A stretch of DNA of 64,000 bases from Shewanella salipaludis (GCF_012911865.1 NZ_JAAXYH010000002.1:186001-250000); one strand, 5' to 3'. Shown: positions 28,174-36,573, counted from the first letter of the stretch. Program-made: numbers and translations. Notes: a model not told the origin generated them from the sequence alone.

Positions 28174-28920
28174 ATGAAGAATATTATCTGTGATATCGAT
28201 GGCGTGTTACTGCACAATAACAAGCTGATCCCCGGCAGCGACACCTTTATTCACCGGATACTCGCACAAGGCAATCCCCTGGTGCTGCTCACCAATTACC
28301 CGGTGCAAACCGGCAAGGACTTGCAGAACCGCCTCGACGCCGCCGGGATAGAAGTGCCCGAGGCCTGTTTCTACACCTCGGCCATGGCCACCGCCGATTT
28401 CTTAAAACACCAACAAGGCAGCAAGGCCTTCGTCATAGGTGAAGGCGCCCTCACCCACGAGCTCTATAAGGCGGGCTTCACCATCACAGATATCAACCCT
28501 GACTTCGTCATCATAGGGGAAACCCGCTCCTACAATTGGGACATGATCCACAAGGCGGCGGGTTTCGTCGCCAACGGTGCCCGCTTCATCGCCACCAACC
28601 CTGATACCCATGGTCCGGCCTATAGCCCGGCCTGTGGCGCCCTATGTGCGCCTATCGAGCGCATCACCGGCCGCATGCCCTTCTACATAGGCAAACCCAG
28701 CTCCTGGATAATACGTTCGGCGCTCAACCATATCGACGGTCACTCTGAAGACACTGTCATCATAGGCGACAACATGCGCACCGACATTCTCGCCGGCTTC
28801 CAGGCGGGCCTGGAAACCATACTGGTCACCAGCGGCGTCAGCAAGCTCGAAGACATAGACAAGGAGCCCTTCAGGCCGAATCATATCTTCGCCTGCGCCG
28901 GTGATATCGATGTGGTGTAG
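28174..28920 (+). CDS. nagD: NagD-family HAD phosphatase
   Basis: This HAD-superfamily hydrolase (248 residues) has motif I CDIDGVLLH (nucleophile D7, acid D9), motif II threonine in VLLTNYPVQTG, a lysine in FYIGKPS and motif III VIIGDNMRTDI. The NagD cap architecture matches E. coli NagD, which hydrolyses UMP and GMP. It is not in a nag operon here. A decayed second copy of its middle section lies just downstream (28981-29067). Confidence 0.9.
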   Translation: MKNIICDIDGVLLHNNKLIPGSDTFIHRILAQGNPLVLLTNYPVQTGKDLQNRLDAAGIEVPEACFYTSAMATADFLKHQQGSKAFVIGEGALTHELYKAGFTITDINPDFVIIGETRSYNWDMIHKAAGFVANGARFIATNPDTHGPAYSPACGALCAPIERITGRMPFYIGKPSSWIIRSALNHIDGHSEDTVIIGDNMRTDILAGFQAGLETILVTSGVSKLEDIDKEPFRPNHIFACAGDIDVV

Positions 28921-28980
28921 AGCTAATGTCTGACTGTGAACCAGAATTCCACCACAGATACCAAGCCTCAGTTCAATCAG

Positions 28981-29067
28981 CATCATAGGCGAGACCCGCT
29001 CCTACAACTGGGGCATGCTCCATAAGGCGGCGGGCTTCATTGCCAGGGGGGCGGGCCTCATAGCCTG
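28981..29067 (+). pseudogene. Fragment of a duplicated nagD
   Basis: Translated in frame this reads IIGETRSYNWGMLHKAAGF and continues IARGAGLIACG. It aligns with IIGETRSYNWDMIHKAAGF and VANGARFIATN inside the intact nagD. Nucleotide identity is high over about 85 bases and disappears outside. It is therefore a remnant of a nagD paralogue that was duplicated or replaced by recombination at the edge of the accessory island. Confidence 0.85.
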
Positions 29068-29690
29068 CGGCACTGTTACACCAATGACACGCAGCCGGTT
29101 CGTCCCTGAATGCGTTACGACCAAGTCCCTTTCGTCGAAGGTCATTGGCGCAACAATGCCTACCCCGAAGTCTCACTTTGAAATTGCAGCTCACAGCCTT
29201 GCCCGCAGTGACTCATTCGCTGATGTGTCACGGTTAGATTGGTATTAGCCAATCACTTGCCGTGGGTGCAGTGCAGGATACCAAAGAGTGACAAGGGTAC
29301 TGGCGCCGCAGTGTCAGCGTGAGCTTCTCTTCGATTCACACTATCAATTGCAAGATATTTCCCCTTGCACAGGGATACCTATCTCTGCCAAGATGCTGAT
29401 TCAAAGAGATAAATCAAAATTCAGGGACGAAGCACATCACTTCGCCCCGTGCGGTAGCCATGGCATTTTGCTCAAATCCACGGCCCCTACTGGACGAAAT
29501 ACTGAATGAAATGCTGGTATAGCTGGTAATCTATGCCGAGCATAGACTGCTTACACTCTGGTTTATATACAGCATTATTGGGATTGCCAAAAAATCAAGC
29601 ACGCTTTGCCAACCAAACCATTGAACAAAATAAGAAATACCAGTAACTTAATCTAAAAGTGATTGTAGATAACAGGCACAGATTAAAGTG
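29068..29690. other. Non-coding stretch at the left edge of the accessory island
   Basis: No gene is supported. Around 29140-29170 the text TTGGCGCAACAATGCCTA followed by CCCCGAAGT closely resembles TTGGTGCAACAATGCCAA plus TCCAGAAGT near 62776-62803. It therefore holds a degenerate copy of a dispersed repeat. Base composition shifts toward AT from about 29520. Confidence 0.5.
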
Positions 29691-29829
29691 ATAACACGCC
29701 CACACGCTTTGCACTGGTCTGAAGGCGAAAACGTGCCGCCAAGGCAACGGAATGAACTGCTTCATTCCGTTAGTTGAAGCCGAAAGGCCTCCGGCCTGCC
29801 ACGCGGTGATAAAAACGCATGCGCGTTAT
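29691..29829. repeat. Possible attC-like folded element (weak)
   Basis: Outer inverted ends ATAACACGC (29691) and GCGCGTTAT (29829) enclose 139 nt. Inside is a perfect 10-bp hairpin, AACGGAATGA-ACTGCT-TCATTCCGTT (29746-29771), and GC-rich palindromic bits. Size and a GTTAT right end are compatible with an integron attC site, but the inner L-box pairing is poor. Confidence 0.3.
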
Positions 29830-29857
29830 ACAAAGGTTAAATTTCTAGAGGTATTCT

Positions 29858-30589
29858 TTGAGATCTGAAATTCTGAAGTTCTTCTCTGAAAAAATTGACT
29901 CTATAGAGGGCTGTGATGGTGGAGGATTACAATTCTCTTTACCTCCATTTGATTTAAAGCCTAAAGATTTTTTGTCCTTTTCTGAGTTAGATCTTAATAG
30001 TGAAAATACTCAGCATAGTTTGGTTAATGCTACTAGCAATCTGAAAAGGGCTATGGACTGCGAACTAGATACACTCATGTTCGTCTTAGGGTTGGATGAT
30101 TTTTATAGAAAAAAGCGACTCGGCATTGAGAAGAAACTTGGATTTCTGAGACGTTCTGAAATATTTAAAGCAACTTCACTAGATAGATTAAATAAATTAC
30201 GAAACAGGCTCGAACACCATTACGAAATACCAAACTTAGAAGATGTGGAAGTATATTATGATTTGGTAACAGCGTTTATTTCTATTGGAGATAGCTTTTT
30301 ATATAAATTGAGAAGTGTTAGTGTAGTTAGCTTGAGTTATATCGACAGCAATTTTAAGACTGCTGCTGGCTCATCAATTTGCTTGCAGTCCCCTAAAGTT
30401 GAACTCGACTTATTTAATGAAGGGAATAAGAAAAGGAGTAGCTTTTGTATAGAGCCAAATAAGAAAGCTACGGTAGAGAGCTTAAACAATTTCGCGTACC
30501 TCTTAAAAGTGAATCTACTAATGGGGGATTTCTACTACGGAAGTATTTCTAAAGATGAGTTTATTTCGTCTCTTGAAAGTGAAATTTAA
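29858..30589 (+). CDS. HEPN-like hypothetical protein (possible ribonuclease/toxin)
   Basis: This 243-residue protein comes from an AT-rich gene unlike its neighbours. The start is TTG at 29858, with AGAGG six bases upstream. The middle is mostly helical and contains LNKLRNRLEHHYEIP, in which R115-N-R-L-E-H120 is an Rx4H motif preceded by a hydrophobic helix. That is the hallmark active-site pattern of HEPN-domain RNases found in toxin, abortive-infection and CRISPR proteins. The C-terminal part is beta-rich and unassigned. No antitoxin-like partner is adjacent. The HEPN assignment is inference from the motif; a structural role is possible. Confidence 0.6.
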   Translation: MRSEILKFFSEKIDSIEGCDGGGLQFSLPPFDLKPKDFLSFSELDLNSENTQHSLVNATSNLKRAMDCELDTLMFVLGLDDFYRKKRLGIEKKLGFLRRSEIFKATSLDRLNKLRNRLEHHYEIPNLEDVEVYYDLVTAFISIGDSFLYKLRSVSVVSLSYIDSNFKTAAGSSICLQSPKVELDLFNEGNKKRSSFCIEPNKKATVESLNNFAYLLKVNLLMGDFYYGSISKDEFISSLESEI

Positions 30590-31003
30590 CAAGTTTATCA
30601 ATCATCACCCTAAAGGGCTGGAGGATCCCCTCATAATCCTGGCATGCCTCCGGCATGAACTCGCTTGATCTATTCCAGCATTGTCCGACGAAAAGTCGAC
30701 TCTTTAATCTGACTCTTTTTAACTTAAATGTTAGCTCGCCGCCGGACTTCTTTCCCAAGCCGGACGATTGATAATACTGCCCTGCTACGTATCATGTTGG
30801 CCTGAAAATGCCGTTGTTAAGCAAGGCTTCTGTGGCAACCACCAGAGAATTAAGGCGTTTTGATGCTTTCTTCGTGTTCAAGAGTGAGGGCATTGCATTT
30901 TAAGTAAATAGTGCGGAATTGATTAGATCAAACAACACCATGCGTGTCTACTAATTTGAATCTAAAAGGAATTACCTGGGGATTCGCTAGAGCAAGGCGT
31001 TAG
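30590..31003. other. Non-coding spacer with inverted repeat and attC-like right core
   Basis: TATCAATCATC (30600-30610) is matched by GACGATTGATA near 30764-30774, an imperfect inverted pair about 175 nt apart. GCGTTAGC at 30997-31004 has the form of the attC right-hand core. I cannot fold a complete attC from it. Minus-strand frames here (e.g. 30561-30758) look like debris. Confidence 0.35.
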
Positions 31004-31099
31004 CATCTCCGATTAGTTGTCGAGGCGCATATTGAAAGAATTAACTCCACGGGAAAGGTCAGAGATATTGACGAGTTTAGGCAGGCTTCTGGCGCAAGC

Positions 31100-31438
31100 T
31101 TGGTCGAAGTAGATAGTTATCTGTCTGGTGAGTGGGAGTGGTATGAGCTTTGGGATTACAATTTTGATTTGGTAGTGTCATCGTCAACAAACTGCGGTTG
31201 CAAATTTGAAGGTCTGAGAGCATCTGGTCGGCGTAAAGGATATCCCAGAAGTATTCATGATCTAAAGCGCTTAGGGTTTAAGTTCACTTTGATCCGGGGA
31301 GATGGCAATTGGTATGTCGACGCGTATTATCAGTGTTCCTGCGGTCAAAAGTGGAAAGAGGTATTTGTGGAAGCAATGCAATACAACGGGAATCATGCTC
31401 ACCCGATTAGTGATGAAGATTTCAGCTCATCAACGTAA
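31100..31438 (+). CDS. Small Cys-rich hypothetical protein, start uncertain
   Basis: A 112-residue reading from TTG at 31100 is shown, but the frame is open to 31004, right after the GCGTTAGC core, with no ATG, GTG or ribosome site. The true start is unclear or lost. Features are SSSTNCGCKFEG and YYQCSCGQKWKE, two CxC pairs that could bind a metal, plus aromatic-rich segments (GEWEWYELWDY). The family is unknown. The 3' end abuts the IS110 relic. Confidence 0.5.
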   Translation: MVEVDSYLSGEWEWYELWDYNFDLVVSSSTNCGCKFEGLRASGRRKGYPRSIHDLKRLGFKFTLIRGDGNWYVDAYYQCSCGQKWKEVFVEAMQYNGNHAHPISDEDFSSST

Positions 31439-31439
31439 A

Positions 31440-31587
31440 ATGTAAGTAGCTTGTCGAAGGCACGAATGTTGATGGTAATGGTGCCGTAATAGGTTACAGT
31501 ATCGCCAATAGTGTCAGAAACCAGAGCAACATCAGTCATTTCCTTGTGTATGTCCAAACCGATGAAAAGTGTGTTAGATTTTAACAT
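31440..31587 (-). pseudogene. Truncated IS110-family transposase (N-terminus only)
   Basis: From ATG 31587, behind a perfect AGGAGGT site, the frame reads MLKSNTLFIGLDIHKEMTDV and continues ALVSDTIGDTVTYYG to about FDKLLTFY. This is the typical start of the IS110/IS1111 DEDD transposase, including the first catalytic Asp in GLDIHK. After about 50 codons the similarity stops and the frame runs into unrelated sequence, so the rest of the gene has been deleted. The non-coding left end (31588-31720) seems to remain. Confidence 0.75.
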
Positions 31588-31720
31588 GTCGACCTCCTGT
31601 GGTGTTTGCCTACTGGACTGAAAGACATCAAACAGTGTGGCTCTGGTTTTGCCTGTCTCAGGAGAATCAGGATAAAACGCGCAGGCCGACACTTGCACAG
31701 GGAATCATTATGTCTAGGGG
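31588..31720 (-). mobile_element. Residual left non-coding end of an IS110-type element
   Basis: About 130 nt upstream of the truncated transposase have no supported gene and end where the next ORF's ribosome site (AGGGGG) begins. In the IS110 group this segment encodes the bridge RNA that chooses target and donor. Retention here is inferred from position only. Confidence 0.35.
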
Positions 31721-31725
31721 GAATG

Positions 31726-32190
31726 ATGTCTGAAACAGTCATGGTGTCTTTGATTGCGGGATCGGTCTCACTAATAGTTGCTCTTTTTGGTATATTAGCG
31801 ACACAGATCCAATATAGAAATGCCTTAAGAAAAATAAAAATAGATCTTGAGAATAAATACACTGAAAGGCTATATGAAGAGAGGATAAATATTTACCCTG
31901 AAGGCTTTCGGATTGCGAGTAGGATAAGGAAATTGAGAAAGCCAGAACTAATAACACCAAAACATGTACAGGAGGAAATATTAAAAGAACTTAATATATG
32001 GAGTGAAGGGAGTGCAGGATTATATTTATCAAATAATGCAATAGATGCTTACTTTAAGCTTCGAGAGGCTTTGGCTAAAAATCCGGGCAATGGAGAATTC
32101 TATACCGAAATCCAAGCCGATAATCTCTGGAAGGCTAGGTCAGAGTTTAGGAAAGCATTACGTGAAGATATTGGTAATCTACATAAGTAA
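31726..32190 (+). CDS. Hypothetical protein with one N-terminal membrane segment
   Basis: This AT-rich gene encodes 154 residues. The ATG at 31726 is preferred because AGGGGG sits just upstream at usable spacing; a second ATG lies three bases earlier and the frame itself opens farther upstream, inside the IS relic. Residues about 5-25 (VMVSLIAGSVSLIVALFGIL) form a membrane anchor. A charged helix (NALRKIKIDLENKYTERLYE) and a helical cytosolic domain follow. Such small anchored helical proteins are common in mobile islands and cassettes. No function can be assigned. An attC-like site follows directly. Confidence 0.65.
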   Translation: MSETVMVSLIAGSVSLIVALFGILATQIQYRNALRKIKIDLENKYTERLYEERINIYPEGFRIASRIRKLRKPELITPKHVQEEILKELNIWSEGSAGLYLSNNAIDAYFKLREALAKNPGNGEFYTEIQADNLWKARSEFRKALREDIGNLHK

Positions 32191-32195
32191 CTCCC

Positions 32196-32280
32196 CTAGC
32201 AAGTTGCAGCACTTCAGCCGCTTTGCGGCTCGGACCTCCACAAGCTACGCTTGTTCCGGCCGGTGTGCAAAGCGTTAGTC
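32196..32280 (+). repeat. attC-like integron recombination site
   Basis: The 85-nt element shows attC architecture. The right core is AGCGTTAG (32271-32278). Left inner box TTGCAGCAC (32204-32212) pairs with GTGTGCAA (32263-32270) leaving one unpaired G, as expected for the extrahelical base that sets strand polarity. The terminal structure has two perfect hairpins: AGCCGC-TTT-GCGGCT (32216-32230) and ACAAGC-TAC-GCTTGT (32240-32254). The left outer box (CTAGC) is degenerate. It directly follows the stop codon of a small AT-rich gene, the standard cassette layout. No integrase is in the window. Confidence 0.6.
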
Positions 32281-32411
32281 CCAAGGATTCGGCATAAGGC
32301 AACATAAGCTAACACTTTTACACACAGGAACTCTGGCAAACACGGGCGTCGTGTTTCATCATAGCCGCCATGTTTTAACCCGAACCTCAACGATTACAAT
32401 AGGATTAACCT

Positions 32412-34112
32412 ATGCGATGTCTTTATCCTCTCTGGGCCGCCGCCCTTCTCTGCGCCTGCAGCCCGAATGAATCCGCAGTCAGTCCCGCCAACCCAAATAA
32501 AGCCAGTCCAGTTAGAGCCAGTCAGGATCTAGCCGGCAACACCTTGGTCGAATTTGACGAAGCGCGTTTTCGCAGCGACATCCAGGCCTTATCTTCGGAT
32601 GAATTCGAAGGCCGCGCGCCTACGACCCGGGGAGAGCAGCTTACCCTGGACTACCTGTCGAAGGCCTTCGCCGACATGGGACTTCAAGGTGCCTACCGGG
32701 GCAGCTTTCTGCAACCCGTGCCCATGGTGAGTTACACCGCCAGCGAGCAGCAGACAATCCGCATCGCGGATCTGCCGTTGCAGTACCGCAAGGACATAGT
32801 GCTCAGCAGCCGCCACGATAACGGCGGCATAGATATAGCACATGCGCCGCTGGTGTTTGTCGGCTATGGCGTCAATGCCCCCGAGTACCAGTGGAATGAC
32901 TATCAGGGGCTCGACATGAAGGGCAAGATAGCCGTGATCCTGGTGAACGACCCCGGCTTCGCTCGCCCGGACTCGGGCAAGTTCAACGGCAAGGCCATGA
33001 CCTATTATGGCCGCTGGAGCTATAAATTCGAGGAAGCCAGTCGCCAGGGGGCACTCGGCGCCTTGATCATTCACGACACGGCTCCGGCCTCTTACCCTTG
33101 GTCCGTGGTGGAGAACAGCTGGACCGGTCCCCAGCAGGATCTGGTGCTCAGCAAGGCCGAGCGCGACAGCCGGGTGCAGGTCGAAGGCTGGCTGACGCTG
33201 GATGCCGCCAATCGCATCTTCGACAAGGCAGGCCTGTCGCTGCCGAGCCTGATGGCACGCGCCGCCGACGGCCCAATACACCAAGGGCTCCAACAGACCG
33301 CCAGCATGGCATTCACCAACCAGGCGCAATATGCCACCAGTTACAATCTGGTGGCAACCCTGCCCGGCAGCACCAAGCCAGATGAACAGATACTCTTCAC
33401 CGCCCACTGGGATCACCTGGGCAAGGATGAGACCAAGGAAGGCGACAAGATCTACAACGGTGCCCTGGACAATGCCTCGGGCACGGCCGGCATACTGGAA
33501 ATCGCCCGCCAGTTTGCCCAACGGGCCAAACAAGGCCAAGGCCTGCAACGCTCGCTCACCTTCATCGCCACCACAGGTGAGGAGCAGGGCCTGCTGGGCT
33601 CCCGTTACTACGCCGCCAACCCCATCTATCCTCTGGCCAAGACGGTGGCGGTACTGAACCTGGACAGCACCAACGTCTATGGTCGCACCCGGGATTTCAC
33701 CATAGTGGGCAAGGGTAAGTCTGAGTTGGAAGACTATCTGGTCGAGGCCGCCAAGGGACAGAACCGCATCGCCATGGGAGAGAAGAATCCGGCCTCCGGC
33801 GGCTTCTTCCGCTCGGATCATTTCAGCTTCGCCAAGTTCGGTGTGCCGGCCGTCTTTGCCGGTGGCGGCAGCGAGCCTCTGGACCCTGCGACCGCCAGCT
33901 ATAAGGCGCAGATGGAGGCGAAGATGAAGGGCTGTTACCATAATGCCTGTGATGAATATCGTGAGGACTGGGATCTGAGCGGTGCCTTGCAGGACATGCA
34001 AGTCTACTACCAGGCCGTCGCCAAGCTCGCCGACTCAGACCAATGGCCAGGGTACTACCCCGATACCGAATTCTACAGTCTGCGCCCGGCCAGCAAGCAA
34101 GCCGCACGCTAG
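32412..34112 (+). CDS. M28 family zinc metallopeptidase, predicted lipoprotein
   Basis: This co-catalytic di-zinc aminopeptidase (566 residues) is exported as a lipoprotein (LLCAC, C16). An inserted PA domain (around VGYGVNAPEYQWNDYQG and KGKIAVILVNDP) precedes the M28 core. The metal ligands are visible in order: H in FTAHWDHLG, bridging D in GALDNASG, general base E and ligand E in TTGEEQGLLGS, D in VLNLDSTN and H in RSDHFSF. It probably releases N-terminal residues from peptides in the envelope. It is a single gene with its own terminator. Confidence 0.93.
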   Translation: MRCLYPLWAAALLCACSPNESAVSPANPNKASPVRASQDLAGNTLVEFDEARFRSDIQALSSDEFEGRAPTTRGEQLTLDYLSKAFADMGLQGAYRGSFLQPVPMVSYTASEQQTIRIADLPLQYRKDIVLSSRHDNGGIDIAHAPLVFVGYGVNAPEYQWNDYQGLDMKGKIAVILVNDPGFARPDSGKFNGKAMTYYGRWSYKFEEASRQGALGALIIHDTAPASYPWSVVENSWTGPQQDLVLSKAERDSRVQVEGWLTLDAANRIFDKAGLSLPSLMARAADGPIHQGLQQTASMAFTNQAQYATSYNLVATLPGSTKPDEQILFTAHWDHLGKDETKEGDKIYNGALDNASGTAGILEIARQFAQRAKQGQGLQRSLTFIATTGEEQGLLGSRYYAANPIYPLAKTVAVLNLDSTNVYGRTRDFTIVGKGKSELEDYLVEAAKGQNRIAMGEKNPASGGFFRSDHFSFAKFGVPAVFAGGGSEPLDPATASYKAQMEAKMKGCYHNACDEYREDWDLSGALQDMQVYYQAVAKLADSDQWPGYYPDTEFYSLRPASKQAAR

Positions 34113-34164
34113 CTGCACATTTATTGCTGCATTTATTGCACATTTACTGCAATAGCTAAGCATG

Positions 34165-34191
34165 AGCCCGCCGCTGCGGGCTTTTTTTTTT
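34165..34191 (+). terminator. Intrinsic terminator of the M28 peptidase gene
   Basis: AGCCCGC-CGCT-GCGGGCT followed by nine T residues. Confidence 0.92.
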
Positions 34192-34478
34192 GCCCATTTC
34201 TTAGTCAGTTAGTCGCTGCTGTTTGCAAGATACGGTTTCCGTTGCCGGGTTCCGGAATCGCTAAATCTCGGGGGGATAGTGGCATGACAAAATAAACAAT
34301 ATTCACAAAATAAGCCTGAATATTTAGAATTATTAATTTTAAATCTCAAATTACACGACAAAAACACGCTAAAACGGCATATTTTATGGTGTTTTGATAA
34401 AATTAAGATTTGCCGCGCAGGAGGAATGCTGGCAGAGTAAGACCCATCATCTTCATCAGCGCTTCGTGGGAGTCCCTT

Positions 34479-36143
34479 ATGTGTTCAATTTTTTCTATTC
34501 TGGATATTCAATCCGATGCCAAGGCGCTGCGCCAGACCGCCCTGGAAATGTCCAAGCTACTGCGCCACAGAGGGCCGGATTGGTCGGGGATCTATGCCGA
34601 TGACAAAGCCATTTTGGCCCATGAACGCCTGGCGATAGTCGACATAGAACACGGTGCCCAGCCCCTGCTGAGCCAGGATGAGAGCCTGATCTTAGCGGTC
34701 AACGGCGAGATCTATAACCATAAGGAGCTCAAGGCGCAGCTCGGCGATAAGTACAGCTATCAGACCAACTCGGACTGCGAAGTCATTCTGGCACTGTACC
34801 AAGAATACGGGGTGGATTTTCTCGACATGCTCAACGGCATCTTCGCCTTCGTGCTCTATGACAAGGCCAAGGACAGCTACCTGATAGGTCGGGATCACAT
34901 GGGCATCATCCCCCTCTATACCGGCCGCGACAGCGCCGGCAACCTGTATGTCGCCTCGGAAATGAAGGCGCTGATGCCTGTATGCAAATCGGTAGCCGAA
35001 TTCCAGCCGGGGCAATACCAGCACTCAGCCGACGCAGCGCCCGTGACTTATTACAGCCGCGATTGGCGTGACTATGAGGCGGTCAAAAACAACGGCGCCA
35101 GTCAGGAAGAGTTGCGCTGCGCCCTGGAAGCCGCGGTCAAGCGCCAGCTGATGTCGGATGTGCCCTATGGCGTCTTGCTGTCGGGTGGACTGGACTCTTC
35201 GGTGATCTCCGCCATCACCCAGACCTATGCCAAGCACCGCGTCGAAGACAACAGCCAGAGTGATGCCTGGTGGCCGCAGCTGCACTCCTTCGCCGTCGGT
35301 CTCACTGGCGCGCCGGATCTGATCGCGGCCAAGAAAGTCGCCGATGCCATAGGCACTATCCATCATGAGATCAACTTCACCTTCCAGGAAGGTCTGGACG
35401 CCATCAAGGAGGTCATCTACCACCTGGAAACCTATGATGTCACCACCATACGTGCCGCCACCCCCATGTACCTGATGGCGCGCAAGATCAAGGCCATGGG
35501 CATCAAGATGGTGCTGTCGGGCGAAGGGGCCGACGAGCTATTCGGTGGCTACCTGTATTTCCACAAGGCGCCCAACGCCCAGGCCTTCCACGAGGAATTG
35601 GTGCGCAAGCTCGACAAGCTGCACCTGTTCGACTGCCTGCGCGCCAACAAGGCGATGGCGGCCTGGGGCCTGGAGGCGCGTGTGCCTTTCCTCGACAAGG
35701 AGTTCATGGATGTCGCCATGCGCATCAACCCCGAGGCCAAGATGTCCAAGGACGGTCGCATAGAGAAGCATATATTGAGGCAAGCCTTCGAGCACAAGCT
35801 GCCCAAGGAAGTGGCCTGGCGCCAGAAGGAGCAATTCAGTGACGGCGTGGGCTACTCCTGGATAGACGGTCTGAAGGAGCATGCGGCGACCCAGGTGGAG
35901 GATTTACAGCTGGCCAACGCCAAGTTCAGGTTCCCCTACAACACCCCCGAAACCAAGGAAGCCTATTTCTACCGCTGCTTCTTCGAGGAACAGTTCCCGC
36001 TGCCGAGCGCCGCCGAAACCGTGCCCGGCGGCAAGTCGGTCGCCTGCTCTACCCCGGAGGCGCTGGCCTGGGATGCCAGCCTGCAGGGCATCATAGATCC
36101 GTCCGGCCGTGCCGTGCGCTCGGTACACAGCAGCAGTTACTGA
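34479..36143 (+). CDS. asnB: Asparagine synthetase B (glutamine-hydrolysing)
   Basis: AsnB makes asparagine from aspartate, ATP and glutamine. ATG 34479 (GGGAGT upstream) gives 554 residues and exposes the catalytic C2 after Met removal (MCSIFSILDI). The upstream frame to 34410 lacks this and is not used. The glutaminase domain (NGEIYNH, RDHMGIIPLY) is followed by the synthetase domain with the PP-loop LLSGGLDSSVIS and SGEGADELFGGY. The 290-nt AT-rich region upstream (34192-34478) probably carries its promoter, but I cannot place one. A 40-nt palindrome marks its 3' end. Confidence 0.96.
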   Translation: MCSIFSILDIQSDAKALRQTALEMSKLLRHRGPDWSGIYADDKAILAHERLAIVDIEHGAQPLLSQDESLILAVNGEIYNHKELKAQLGDKYSYQTNSDCEVILALYQEYGVDFLDMLNGIFAFVLYDKAKDSYLIGRDHMGIIPLYTGRDSAGNLYVASEMKALMPVCKSVAEFQPGQYQHSADAAPVTYYSRDWRDYEAVKNNGASQEELRCALEAAVKRQLMSDVPYGVLLSGGLDSSVISAITQTYAKHRVEDNSQSDAWWPQLHSFAVGLTGAPDLIAAKKVADAIGTIHHEINFTFQEGLDAIKEVIYHLETYDVTTIRAATPMYLMARKIKAMGIKMVLSGEGADELFGGYLYFHKAPNAQAFHEELVRKLDKLHLFDCLRANKAMAAWGLEARVPFLDKEFMDVAMRINPEAKMSKDGRIEKHILRQAFEHKLPKEVAWRQKEQFSDGVGYSWIDGLKEHAATQVEDLQLANAKFRFPYNTPETKEAYFYRCFFEEQFPLPSAAETVPGGKSVACSTPEALAWDASLQGIIDPSGRAVRSVHSSSY

Positions 36144-36173
36144 GTAACGGCCACCAACATTGAAAGCTCCCTG

Positions 36174-36213
36174 ATACCCATACGCCAGCTCATATGAGCT
36201 GGCGTATGGGTAT
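36174..36213. terminator. Perfect 40-nt palindrome between convergent asnB and tautomerase genes
   Basis: ATACCCATACGCCAGCTCAT is followed directly by its exact complement, a 20-bp perfect dyad with no loop. A short AT-rich run (TATTTAATG) follows on the plus side. Its place between convergent genes suggests a bidirectional terminator, though it lacks a good T tract. Confidence 0.6.
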
Positions 36214-36231
36214 TTAATGTGACCGTGGCTG

Positions 36232-36573
36232 TCAGCTCACTTGTTTGAAATAAGTGGCATGGTCCAGTTCGGTGATATTCATGGTCAGGCTATCCACCTC
36301 GGCGACAAGATGGGCTATCAGATCATATACAGCCTGGGTCAGCTGTTGTTTCTGCGCCTGACTGCGGCCCGGCATGATGGCAAAACCTATGTGGATGAAA
36401 CTGCCGGCGGCCTCACCGACGGCAAAATGTTCACAACACAAGGCGCGGGTCTTGATGGATGCCGGCTCGAACAGTGCCGACGCGATCGCGCCCTGATGCA
36501 CGCACCGCACCAGCTCATCGATCGCCAGCACCTCGGCCAGCGGCGCCGAATACTCTATGACACAATGTGGCAT
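36232..36573 (-). CDS. 5-carboxymethyl-2-hydroxymuconate delta-isomerase family protein
   Basis: This 113-residue protein of the tautomerase superfamily starts with Met-Pro (MPHCVIEYSAPL), so Pro1 becomes the catalytic N-terminal base after Met removal. Other family features are KTRALCCEHFAVG and the C-terminal TELDHATYFK. Related HpaF enzymes act in homoprotocatechuate degradation, but no hpa genes are near, so the substrate is unknown. It is co-oriented with the VOC gene 10 nt upstream and probably co-transcribed with it. Confidence 0.82.
   Translation of the reverse strand: MPHCVIEYSAPLAEVLAIDELVRCVHQGAIASALFEPASIKTRALCCEHFAVGEAAGSFIHIGFAIMPGRSQAQKQQLTQAVYDLIAHLVAEVDSLTMNITELDHATYFKQVS

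Noticed and set aside
29691..29829. Complete attC site upstream of the HEPN-like gene
   Set aside because: Outer ends pair, but the inner L boxes do not; kept only as a weak repeat feature.
30561..30758. 65-codon minus-strand open frame
   Set aside because: It overlaps the end of the HEPN-like gene, has no ribosome site and no similarity I can recognise.
32589..34001. 470-codon open frame on the minus strand
   Set aside because: Antisense shadow of the M28 peptidase gene, whose catalytic residues are intact.
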